Assembly (NCBI RefSeq): GCF_014230355.1
Contig: NZ_JACLAX010000006.1
Span: forward strand, 1-64,000
From: Novosphingobium piscinae
GTDB taxonomy: Bacteria; Pseudomonadota; Alphaproteobacteria; Sphingomonadales; Sphingomonadaceae
Length of the DNA: 64,000 nucleotides
Reading direction: 5' to 3'
Shown here: in pieces, positions 48,345 through 56,203 of the stretch
Position numbering within the stretch: the first letter of the stretch is position 1
Layout: each line of letters opens with the position of its first letter
The notes under the pieces: model-generated
What the model was told of the DNA's origin: nothing
Database searches by the model: none
What the model saw: the letters and a program-made list of their open reading frames with translations, nothing else
Made by a program: the position numbers and the translations under genes

Positions 48345-49262
48345 CTAGTTCCCCCTCGGCAAGGGATGCGGGCGCGGCGCCTGGCCGCCCCCGATCGCCC
48401 ACTTGATTGCCTCAAGCGTCATGGTCCGCACCCGCGGATCGTCCCACGCGGCGTCGGTGTGGCCCAGCCCGGTGTAGAACACCCGGCCCGCGCCGTAGGA
48501 CTTGATCCAGGCCACCGGAAAATCGGCATCGGTGCGGTGGACCATCGGGGCCTTCAGATCGACGCTGGCCGGATCGAGCCGGGCAAGCACGTCGACCTTG
48601 TCGCGCGAATAGGGTGCGGGGCGCATCTGGTAGTGCTCGTCGCGGAACACCATGCCGGTCTTCCAGCCCTTCATCGCGGGAAAATCGGGGCGTTCCACGA
48701 TCACCTTGGCCTCGGCGATCATCCAGGGATGATTGTCGAACACGCCGCCCAGCATCTCCCCGTATTCGGGCCAGCCATAGGCCGTGGCAGTGGCGGTGTG
48801 GACGCCGATAAAGCCCTTGCCGTCCTTGGCGATGTAGTCGAGCAGGTCCTGCTTCTGCTCGGCGGTCATGTTGGTCTCGCCGTTGGTGTAGAACAGCACG
48901 GCGTCGAAGTAGTCGAGGTTCTTGCCGCGGGCCTGGCTGCGCCCGCCCTTGGCATAGTTGCCCTTGCCCCAGGTCTCGCCCTTGGTGATCCAGTCGGTAT
49001 CGGTGCGGATGAAGGCGACATAGGCGCCCGACTGCCGGCCGAGCTGCTCGATCACCGCGACCGCGTGGCTCACCGCCATATGCGCCGACTGGTTCCCGGT
49101 GGACAGGTCAGCAATGATCAGCAGGCGCTTCTTGCCGGCGTAGGGATCCTGGTATCCCGGCGGCGGCTTGCGCTCGGGCTGCGGCGTAGCGGCAGGCGGT
49201 GGCGGCGCCTGGCCCATCAGGGCGGTGGCCAGGGCGAGGGTGCAGAGGGTGCGGCGGATCAT
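48345..49262 (-). CDS. ThuA-like domain protein, secreted (PQQ-dehydrogenase-coupled)
   Basis: This 305-residue protein has a signal peptide (about MIRRTLCTLALATALMGQA), a proline-rich spacer and a ThuA-like domain: KKRLLIIADLSTGNQSAH, DYFDAVLFYTNGETNM, GKGFIGVHTATATAYGWPEYGEMLGG, and GRVFYTGLGHTDAAWDDPRV. It is therefore periplasmic, unlike the other two ThuA proteins here. Its ATG overlaps the stop of the PQQ dehydrogenase (ATGA). Secreted ThuA proteins often accompany membrane or periplasmic sugar/polyol dehydrogenases; the role is not established. Confidence 0.87.
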   Translation of the reverse strand: MIRRTLCTLALATALMGQAPPPPAATPQPERKPPPGYQDPYAGKKRLLIIADLSTGNQSAHMAVSHAVAVIEQLGRQSGAYVAFIRTDTDWITKGETWGKGNYAKGGRSQARGKNLDYFDAVLFYTNGETNMTAEQKQDLLDYIAKDGKGFIGVHTATATAYGWPEYGEMLGGVFDNHPWMIAEAKVIVERPDFPAMKGWKTGMVFRDEHYQMRPAPYSRDKVDVLARLDPASVDLKAPMVHRTDADFPVAWIKSYGAGRVFYTGLGHTDAAWDDPRVRTMTLEAIKWAIGGGQAPRPHPLPRGN

Positions 49263-51223
49263 GGGCGGGTCTCCGGCGGCAGGGTTTCGGGCAAGGCAAA
49301 GGCGGTGATGGTGTCGGAGGTCAGCGGGCTGTCGAGGAAGGAGCCCCCGGTCGCGGTGATGGCGACGAGCTGGCGGCCGCTGGCATCGGTATAGGTCATG
49401 GGCGTGGCATGGGCGGCGGCTTCGAGCCGGGTCTCCCACAGCAGCTTTCCGGTCGCGGTCTCATAAGCCCGGAAGCGCGCGTCGTCCGAGGCGCCGATGA
49501 AGGTCAGGCCGCTGGCGGTGGTGATGGCGCCGCCGATGTTGGGACGCCCGGTAAGGCGCACCGCCTCGGGCAGGTCGTCGGTCACGCCCAGCGGCACCTG
49601 CCAACGGATCGCGCCGGTGACCACATCGACCGCGCTCAGCCGCCCCCACGGCGGAGCCTGGCATAGCAGGCGGGTGCCCTCCAGCTTGAACCGTCCGCTG
49701 ACTGGCCCGCGCTCGTAGGGCAGGGGGCCGTTCGATGGCACCAGCGCGGTGACCTGACCCAGATCGCTGGTGTTGACCAGCAGCAGCCGCTGCGTCGGAT
49801 CATAGGCAGCGCCGCCCCAGTTGGCGCCGCCTTGCAGTCCGGGGAACGAGATGGTCACCTCGTTGAAGCCCACCGGCACATAAAGCGCGCCGGGCTTCAT
49901 CGCATTCTTCGTGACCCAGTCGGTGCAGCCCTGCTTGAGCTCCGGGGTAAGGTCGGCGATCTCGTTCAGCGAGAAACCGGTGCGTGCCAGCGGCGGGGTG
50001 GCGAGCGGGATCGGCTGGGTCGGCGCGGCCTGTTCGCCCGGCACCTGACTGGCCGGGACCGGGCGCTCGGCGACAGGCAGCAGTGGCTTGCCGGTCACCC
50101 GGTCGAGGACGAAAAGCAGACCGTTCTTCGATACCACCGCCACGGCCGGGCGCTTGCGGCCGGTCTTTCCGGTCCAGTCGAACAGGAGCGGCGGTGCCTG
50201 CAGGTCGTTGTCCCAGATGTCGTGGTGCACCACCTGGAAGTGCCACAGGTACTTGCCGGTCCGCGCGTCAGCCGCGACCAGCGATGTGCCGTAGAGGTTG
50301 TCGCCCTTGCGGTCGCCGCCATAGCGGTCGAAGGCGGGGGCGCCGAACGGCATGTAGACGATGCCGCGGGCCTGATCGACGGTCAGGAAGCCCCAGGCAT
50401 TGACGCCCGAACGGCGCTCGGCGCTACCCGGCTCCCAGGTCTCGTAGCCAAGCTCGCCGCGACGCGGTACCGAGTGGAAGGTCCAGACCAGCTTGCCGGT
50501 GCGCATGTCCCAGGCGCGAACGTCGCCGGCTGCGCCGCGGGGCGGGAACTCCTGCACCGCCGAGCCGGTGATGACGAGGTTGCCGAACACGATCGGCGGG
50601 CTGGTCATGCCATAGAATCGAGCCTCGGCGCCCTGCAGCACTTCGGCGGTCTTGAGGTCGACCACGCCGCCCGATCCGAAGCCCTCGGCAAACCGGCCGG
50701 TTGCGGCGTCGAGCGCGATCAGGCGACCGTCGCGCGTGCCGAACACGATGCGCGGGGCAAGCCGGCCGTCGCCGGGCCAGTATTCGACCCCGCGCAGGCT
50801 TGGTTGGCCCGGTCCGGGGATCGCGGTGGCCCAGAGCTCGCGCCCCGTGGCGGGATCCAGCGCCACGACCCGCCCATAGGGGGTGGTGACGAACATGCGG
50901 TTGTCGACCACCAGCGGGGTGACCTGCGATCCGGCCAGCCGGTTGCGTCCGGCTCGCGGAGCGGGGGCACCGCCGACCCCTTCTGCCGCGCGCTGAGCAT
51001 CGGCGTTGGCATCGCCGGCTGCCGGTGCGGCCGCTGCCGCCGGGCGCATGTGGTAGACCCAGGCCGGTTTGAGAGCGGCGACATTGCGCGGCGTGATCTG
51101 CCGCAATGGAGAATGGCGTTGGCCACCCTTGTCATGGCCATAGGTCGGCCACTCGCCCGTGGGCGCGGCAACGGCGCCCGACGACAGCAAGGCGAGGCCC
51201 AGCACCAGGCGGCTCGGCGGCAT
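49259..51223 (-). CDS. Periplasmic PQQ-dependent dehydrogenase (quinate/glucose DH family)
   Basis: This 654-residue eight-bladed propeller quinoprotein has a signal peptide (MPPSRLVLGLALLSSGAVAA), EWPTYGHDKGGQRHSPL, SQVTPLVVDNRMFVTTPYGR, QVVHHDIWDNDLQAPPLL, and GGANWGGAAYDP. These are typical of the membrane glucose/quinate dehydrogenase group, but the five N-terminal membrane helices of that group are absent, so it should be soluble or loosely bound. The ATG at 51223, with GAGGAGAGA upstream, is preferred to a TTG five codons earlier. Context (dehydroquinase, dehydroshikimate dehydratase) makes quinate or shikimate the most likely substrate. The nearby cytochrome c may be its electron acceptor. 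Confidence 0.9.
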   Translation of the reverse strand: MPPSRLVLGLALLSSGAVAAPTGEWPTYGHDKGGQRHSPLRQITPRNVAALKPAWVYHMRPAAAAAPAAGDANADAQRAAEGVGGAPAPRAGRNRLAGSQVTPLVVDNRMFVTTPYGRVVALDPATGRELWATAIPGPGQPSLRGVEYWPGDGRLAPRIVFGTRDGRLIALDAATGRFAEGFGSGGVVDLKTAEVLQGAEARFYGMTSPPIVFGNLVITGSAVQEFPPRGAAGDVRAWDMRTGKLVWTFHSVPRRGELGYETWEPGSAERRSGVNAWGFLTVDQARGIVYMPFGAPAFDRYGGDRKGDNLYGTSLVAADARTGKYLWHFQVVHHDIWDNDLQAPPLLFDWTGKTGRKRPAVAVVSKNGLLFVLDRVTGKPLLPVAERPVPASQVPGEQAAPTQPIPLATPPLARTGFSLNEIADLTPELKQGCTDWVTKNAMKPGALYVPVGFNEVTISFPGLQGGANWGGAAYDPTQRLLLVNTSDLGQVTALVPSNGPLPYERGPVSGRFKLEGTRLLCQAPPWGRLSAVDVVTGAIRWQVPLGVTDDLPEAVRLTGRPNIGGAITTASGLTFIGASDDARFRAYETATGKLLWETRLEAAAHATPMTYTDASGRQLVAITATGGSFLDSPLTSDTITAFALPETLPPETRP

Positions 51224-51243
51224 CACGTCTCTCCTCAATGATT

Positions 51244-51265
51244 TTATGGACTAGTTCGTACATAA
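51244..51265. promoter_or_regulatory. Operator-like palindrome B in the PQQ-DH/aroQ divergent promoter
   Basis: TTATGGACTAGT followed by TCGTACATAA, with TTATG/CATAA arms, lies in the 107-bp gap between the divergent genes. On the minus strand it begins TTATGTACGAAC, the same 12-mer as box A. It is placed to control both directions. It starts 21 bp before the PQQ-dehydrogenase ATG and ends 66 bp before aroQ. Confidence 0.65.
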
Positions 51266-51330
51266 CGGTTCCCTTGGCAAGACCGTTTCGCTAGAAGGGG
51301 GCAAACCAACAAGCCTGTGCCGGGAGAACC

Positions 51331-51780
51331 ATGCGCCAGACCATCCTGGTCCTGAACGGACCCAACCTGAACCTGCTTGGCGAGCGCGAGCCTGCGATCT
51401 ACGGCCACGATACGCTTGCCGATGTCGAGGCGATGTGCCGCGCCGTTGCCGAACCGGCCGGGTTCACGCTCGATTTCCGCCAGACCAACGCCGAGCACGA
51501 GATGGTCGACTGGGTGCAGCAGGGGCGCACCGGACTGGCCGGGATCGTCATCAATCCCGCGGCCTTCACCTATGCCGCCTATCCCGTGCTCGACGCCCTG
51601 AAACTGGTCGACTGTCCGGTGATCGAAGTGCACATCTCGAACATCCACCGCCGCGAGGCCGAGTGGCGTTCGCGCTCGATCATGACCCAGGTCGTGACGG
51701 GGATCATCTCCGGACTGGGCGTCCACGGCTATCCGCTGGCGGTGCAGCATCTCATCTGGCGGATCGGACGCGGCGCATGA
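51331..51780 (+). CDS. aroQ: Type II 3-dehydroquinate dehydratase
   Basis: This 149-residue enzyme removes water from 3-dehydroquinate to give 3-dehydroshikimate. It has LVLNGPNLNLLGEREPAIYG with the catalytic Tyr24, FRQTNAEHEMVDW, GIVINPAAFTYAAY with Asn75, and IEVHISNIHRRE with His101. The usual histidine in the INPGAxTH motif is replaced (NPAAFTYAAY), which is a deviation but still aromatic. The second copy expected for chromosomal aromatic biosynthesis would lie elsewhere; this one is embedded among catabolic genes, so a degradative (QuiB-like) role is likely. It overlaps the transporter start by 4 bp. Confidence 0.93.
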   Translation: MRQTILVLNGPNLNLLGEREPAIYGHDTLADVEAMCRAVAEPAGFTLDFRQTNAEHEMVDWVQQGRTGLAGIVINPAAFTYAAYPVLDALKLVDCPVIEVHISNIHRREAEWRSRSIMTQVVTGIISGLGVHGYPLAVQHLIWRIGRGA

Positions 51781-53042
51781 AGCCGACCCGCGCGCGCTTC
51801 GGCATCCTCATGCTGATCAGCCTGGCCACGCTGATCAATTACCTCGACCGGTCGGTGATGGGCGTGGCCAAGCCCGAACTGGTGGCCGAACTGCAGATCA
51901 CTCCGGAGGTCATGGGGCTGATCTTCTCGGCCTTCTCCTGGACCTATGCCCTCGCGCAGATCCCCGGTGGCTTTGTCATCGACCGGCTCGGCACCCGGCT
52001 GACCTATGCCCTGTCGCTCGGGTTGTGGTCGCTGGCCACGGCGGTTCACGGCTTCATGACAAGCGTGGGCGGGCTGGTCTCTGCCCGCCTGGCGCTGGGG
52101 ATCGCCGAGGCACCCTGCTTTCCCGCCAACAGCCGCGTCTTGTCGACCTGGTTTCCCCAGCAGGAGCGGGCCAAGGCCACCGGGGTCTACACCGTGGGCG
52201 AATACATCGGCCTGGGCTTCCTGATCCCGGTGCTGGCCTGGATCATGGGTACCTTCGGCTGGCGGTCGCTGTTCTGGATCGTCGGCGGCATCGGAGTGAT
52301 CTTCGCTTTCGTGTTTCATGCGATCTACCGTGACCCGGCCGAGAGCACCAAGGCGAACCAGGCTGAGCGTGACCTGATCGCGGCGGGTGGCGGGTTCTCG
52401 GCTGGAACGCCCAGCCTGCCATTCTCGTGGTCGCGGGTGCGCCGGCTGGTCACTACGCGCCAGATCGCGGGGGCCTCGATTGGGCAGTTCTGCAGCAATT
52501 CGACCCTGGTTTTCTTCCTGACATGGTTTCCCAGCTATCTGGCCGAGGAACGCGGGATGAACTTCATCAAGTCGGGCTTCATGGTCTCGTTGCCCTATCT
52601 CGGTGCCTCGCTTGGGGTGATGATCGGCGGGATCGCATCCGATTGGCTGATCAAGCGCACCGGCTCGCCCAGCATCGGCCGCAAGGCGCCGATCATTGTC
52701 GGCCTGCTGCTGTGCGCTGCGATGATCTCGGCCAATTTCCTCGAGAGCAACGCGGCCGTGATCGCCATCATGTCGGTGGCCTTCTTCGGCCAGGGACTCG
52801 CCGGGCTCGGCTGGACGCTGCTGTCCGACGTTGCTCCTAAGGAGATGATGGGGCTGACCGGCGGGCTGTTCAACTTCTTCACCAATCTGGCGGGGATCGT
52901 CACCCCGCTGGTGGTGGGTTTTGTCGTCGGCGCCACCGGCAGCTTCTACGGCGCGCTCGCTTACATCGGAGCATTGGGGCTGGTCGGCGCGCTGGCCTAT
53001 CTGTTCCTGCTCGGCCCGGTGGAGCGCGTCACCATCGACTGA
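51777..53042 (+). CDS. MFS transporter (anion:cation symporter type)
   Basis: This 421-residue major facilitator protein has 12 predicted membrane helices. The N-terminal half has LATLINYLDRSVMGVAKPEL and the helix 2-3 loop DRLGTRLT, both typical of the anion:cation symporter group that carries sugar acids, 4-hydroxyphenylacetate and quinate-like acids. Coupled to aroQ by ATGA, it is the obvious candidate for inner-membrane uptake of quinate, shikimate or dehydroshikimate. GWRSLFWIVGGIGVIFA marks helix 6. The operon is under the operator at 51244. Confidence 0.9.
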   Translation: MKPTRARFGILMLISLATLINYLDRSVMGVAKPELVAELQITPEVMGLIFSAFSWTYALAQIPGGFVIDRLGTRLTYALSLGLWSLATAVHGFMTSVGGLVSARLALGIAEAPCFPANSRVLSTWFPQQERAKATGVYTVGEYIGLGFLIPVLAWIMGTFGWRSLFWIVGGIGVIFAFVFHAIYRDPAESTKANQAERDLIAAGGGFSAGTPSLPFSWSRVRRLVTTRQIAGASIGQFCSNSTLVFFLTWFPSYLAEERGMNFIKSGFMVSLPYLGASLGVMIGGIASDWLIKRTGSPSIGRKAPIIVGLLLCAAMISANFLESNAAVIAIMSVAFFGQGLAGLGWTLLSDVAPKEMMGLTGGLFNFFTNLAGIVTPLVVGFVVGATGSFYGALAYIGALGLVGALAYLFLLGPVERVTID

Positions 53043-53081
53043 ATTCGTCCGCACCTGCGCGGCCAGCCGTTCGCTTTCACG

Positions 53082-53110
53082 TTGACATGTACTAACTGGT
53101 TCACATAACA
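53082..53110 (+). promoter_or_regulatory. Promoter with embedded operator C upstream of the TonB receptor
   Basis: A consensus -35 TTGACA (53082-53087), a 17-nt spacer and ATAACA (53105-53110) form a credible sigma-70 promoter 70 bp before the receptor ATG. The spacer holds TGTACTAACTGGTTCACATA (53088-53107), a version of the palindromes at 41930, 46407 and 51244. Repressor binding there would exclude RNA polymerase. This is the clearest promoter in the window. Confidence 0.7.
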
Positions 53111-53180
53111 GTCACCACTACAGGGAGTCGCACGGGTCACGTGCGGCGAGCCCGTCAGAGGAAAAATGGGAGGGGTTACG

Positions 53181-56162
53181 ATGAATATGTACCGCCTTGC
53201 GGCCTGCAGCTCCGTGCTGGCGCTGTCGCTCAGCATGTCCGGCTTGGCCACCGCGCAGTCCGCGCCGGCTCAGGGTTCGGCCGCCGACGAGGTTGCGCCT
53301 GACACGGAAGAGATCATCGTTACCGGTTCGAGCATCAAGGGCGTGGCCCCGGTCGGCTCGAACCTGATCAGCGTCAGCCGCGATTCGATCGAGAAGACCA
53401 ACGCCCAGACGGTGCAGCAGATCCTGCGTTCGGTTCCCGCCGTGGTCGGCCTGGGCAGCGCCGGGCAGGGCTCGTTCGGTTCGGCCAGCCAGTCGGGCAC
53501 CAATGCCCCGACGATCCACGGTCTCGGCGCCTCGGCCTCGAACTCGACGCTCAACATCATCGACGGCCACCGCATCCCGCTGTCGGGCGTGAACCATGCG
53601 CTGGGCGATCCCAACATGGTCCCGGCCAACATGATCGAACGGGTCGAGGTCCTCCCCGAGGGCGCCTCGTCGGTCTATGGTTCGGACGCGGTCGCGGGCG
53701 TGATCAACTTCATCACCCGCCGCAAGTTCGACGGCGTGCAGCTCACCGGCCAGGCCGGCTTCGGTGACAACTACCGCACGATCCAGGCCGGCATCGTTGC
53801 CGGGCACAGCTGGGATACGGGCTGGCTGACTGCGGGCTACAACTATTCGAACCGCGATCCGCTGCGCGTGGCCGACCGCAGCTTCCTGGCCTCGGACCAC
53901 CGCGCGGATGCCATCGCGGCCGGGCTCGACCTGTCGAGCGCGACCGCGCAGAACCGGGCCAACCAGGCCTCGTTCAACTGCGATCCGGCCTCGATCCAGC
54001 CGGGCGGCACCACCAGCATCTTCCGCTACGATCCGGTCAGCCGGACCTATGGCAACCCGGTGTCGAACGCCCAGGCGAACGCCTTCTGCGACATCAACCA
54101 GAACGTGGATCAGATCCCGCGCGAGACGCGTCACAACCTGATGGTCAAGGCGCAGCAGGAGGTTGGCGACCGGCTCGTGCTCAACGCTGACGTGCTCTAC
54201 TCGAACCGCAAGAACCTGCAGCGCGTGTCGCGCGGCACGGCTGGCACCGGCGGCGGCGCGATCCTTGCCACGGTGTTCGGACCGGGCACCACCACGGTGG
54301 GTGCTGGGCAGATCAACCCGTTCTACACCGCCATGCCGGGCCAGACCTCGACCACCCAGCAGGTGCGCTTCTCGGGCGATGACCTGTTCGGGCCGGGCGC
54401 CAAGATCGAGTCGGGCGAAGAGCACTACTTCGTCAACACCAAGGCCGAGTACCAGCTGTCCGACGCCTGGAGCGTGACTGCAGGGGCCACGGTCGGTTTC
54501 TCGAACAGCTTCGTGCGGGACAGTGGCCGTCTGAACGTATCGGCCGCGCTGCTCGCCCTCAATGGCACGACGAACCAGGGCGGCAGCCTGACGACCATTT
54601 CGGTGCCGGCCACCGGTCTGATCGTCACCCAGTTGCCGCTGACCACAGCCAATGCGCTTGACGTGTGGAACGCCGGTTCGGCCAACCGGACCTCTGCCGC
54701 GGTGCGCGCCCGGTTGACCGATACCACGACCTACCGCCTGACCCGCCAGGGCCTGCAGAACTATCGCCTCCAGCTGGGTGGCGACCTGTTCAGCATGCCG
54801 GGCGGTGAAGCCAAGCTGGCCGTCGGCGGCGAATACATCGCCTACACCATCCGCCAGAACGTCTCGCAGCCGCTCGGCATCGGGCCGGCCAGCACCGGCT
54901 CATCGACGATCAACCTGGACTACAGCCGCAACGTCAAGGCGGCCTATGCCGAGGTCCTGCTGCCGCTGGTCTCGCCCGAGATGGGCGTTCCGCTGGTGCG
55001 CTCGTTCGACGTGAACTTCGCCGGCCGCGTCGACGACTATTCGGACTTCGGTTCGACCACCAACCCGAAGATCGCGGCCAACTGGGAAGTCGTCGAGGGC
55101 GTCAAGATCCGCGGCAACTGGTCGCGCTCGTTCGTGGCTCCGGCGCTGACCAGCTTCGGCGCTGACGGTCGTGGGACCACGGCCGAAACCAGTGTCGCGG
55201 GCGGGCCGACCAACCTGGCCGTGCCGATTGCCGCCTATCCGGGCGTGACCAGCATCCCGGGCGTATCGTGCAACGCCACCACCTGCACGATTGGCACGCC
55301 TACAATCCAGGGGCTGCAGATCAATGGCGGCAACAACGAGCTGGTCCCGCAGAAGGGCACCAGCTGGTCGATCGGCGTGGACTTCACCCCGACCTTCGCG
55401 CCCGGGCTTCGGCTCTCCGCGACGTTCTGGCACAACCAGTTCACCGGCGGCGTGACCGCGCCGCTGGCCGGTTCGGCCGTCAACATCGCCGGGTTGCAGA
55501 ACCTGCTGACGATCTACCCGACCGGCGCCACCCAGGCGCAGATCGCCAACATCGTCGGCACCCGGCCGCTGACCACCTCGATCCCGGCGACGACGTACTA
55601 TGTCTACGACTTCCGCCAGCGGAACGTGCTGAACCTCAACGTCGAGGGCCTCGACGCCGATGCGCGGTACACCCGCAACACCGACTGGGGCAGCTTCACC
55701 CTCGGCGCGGCGATGTCGCTCAAGACCCGCTTCGACCAGAATTTCGGTGGTGGCCCGACCTTCTCGGTGCTCAACACCACCGGGTTCAACGGGACCTTCC
55801 CGTCGATCCGGCTCGACCTCCGCGGGGATATCGGGGTGACCTATGGCCCGGTTTCGGCCACGGCGTTCATCAACCACACGGGCGGTTACACCAACTGGTC
55901 GGCCACCGCGGTGAATCCGCTGGTCTCCGTTGGGGGCGTGCCCACCGGGGTGGGCGGCGATCCGGTCAAGGCGCTGACCACGGTGGACTTCCACTTGGCC
56001 TGGGATCTGCCCAAGACCCTGCTCGACTCGCAGGTCTATGTCGACGTGCAGAACCTGTTCAACACCAAGCCGCCGTTCTACTCGTCGGTCCAGGGGTTCG
56101 ATACCTTCGCGGGCAATCCGCTGCTGCGGATCGTGTCGGTCGGCTTCCGGACCAAGTTCTGA
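53181..56162 (+). CDS. TonB-dependent receptor of the quinate-type regulon
   Basis: This 993-residue outer-membrane receptor has a signal peptide (about 1-31, ending SGLATAQ), a TonB-box-like EEIIVTGSSIKG, a plug domain (NAQTVQQILRSVPAVVG, GLGASASNSTLNIIDGHRI, RVEVLPEGASSVYGSDAVAG) and a long barrel ending with SVGFRTKF. The NIIDGHRIP and GASSVYGSDA motifs match receptors for plant-derived and carbohydrate substrates rather than siderophores. GGAGGGG precedes the ATG at 53181. With its own regulated promoter, it probably imports the ester or quinate-type compound that the downstream genes consume. Confidence 0.93.
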   Translation: MNMYRLAACSSVLALSLSMSGLATAQSAPAQGSAADEVAPDTEEIIVTGSSIKGVAPVGSNLISVSRDSIEKTNAQTVQQILRSVPAVVGLGSAGQGSFGSASQSGTNAPTIHGLGASASNSTLNIIDGHRIPLSGVNHALGDPNMVPANMIERVEVLPEGASSVYGSDAVAGVINFITRRKFDGVQLTGQAGFGDNYRTIQAGIVAGHSWDTGWLTAGYNYSNRDPLRVADRSFLASDHRADAIAAGLDLSSATAQNRANQASFNCDPASIQPGGTTSIFRYDPVSRTYGNPVSNAQANAFCDINQNVDQIPRETRHNLMVKAQQEVGDRLVLNADVLYSNRKNLQRVSRGTAGTGGGAILATVFGPGTTTVGAGQINPFYTAMPGQTSTTQQVRFSGDDLFGPGAKIESGEEHYFVNTKAEYQLSDAWSVTAGATVGFSNSFVRDSGRLNVSAALLALNGTTNQGGSLTTISVPATGLIVTQLPLTTANALDVWNAGSANRTSAAVRARLTDTTTYRLTRQGLQNYRLQLGGDLFSMPGGEAKLAVGGEYIAYTIRQNVSQPLGIGPASTGSSTINLDYSRNVKAAYAEVLLPLVSPEMGVPLVRSFDVNFAGRVDDYSDFGSTTNPKIAANWEVVEGVKIRGNWSRSFVAPALTSFGADGRGTTAETSVAGGPTNLAVPIAAYPGVTSIPGVSCNATTCTIGTPTIQGLQINGGNNELVPQKGTSWSIGVDFTPTFAPGLRLSATFWHNQFTGGVTAPLAGSAVNIAGLQNLLTIYPTGATQAQIANIVGTRPLTTSIPATTYYVYDFRQRNVLNLNVEGLDADARYTRNTDWGSFTLGAAMSLKTRFDQNFGGGPTFSVLNTTGFNGTFPSIRLDLRGDIGVTYGPVSATAFINHTGGYTNWSATAVNPLVSVGGVPTGVGGDPVKALTTVDFHLAWDLPKTLLDSQVYVDVQNLFNTKPPFYSSVQGFDTFAGNPLLRIVSVGFRTKF

Positions 56163-56174
56163 CAACACCCGTGC

Positions 56175-56200
56175 CTGCTCCGGTCTCCGGACCGGAGCAG
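56175..56200 (+). promoter_or_regulatory. Hairpin that covers the ribosome site of the dehydrogenase gene
   Basis: CTGCTCCGGT (56175-56184) and ACCGGAGCAG (56191-56200) form a perfect 10-bp stem with a 6-nt loop. The right arm contains GGAG (56194-56197), the ribosome site for the ATG at 56204. There is no T-run. The structure may limit translation of the dehydrogenase relative to the receptor or act as a partial terminator. Confidence 0.65.
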
Positions 56201-56203
56201 GCC

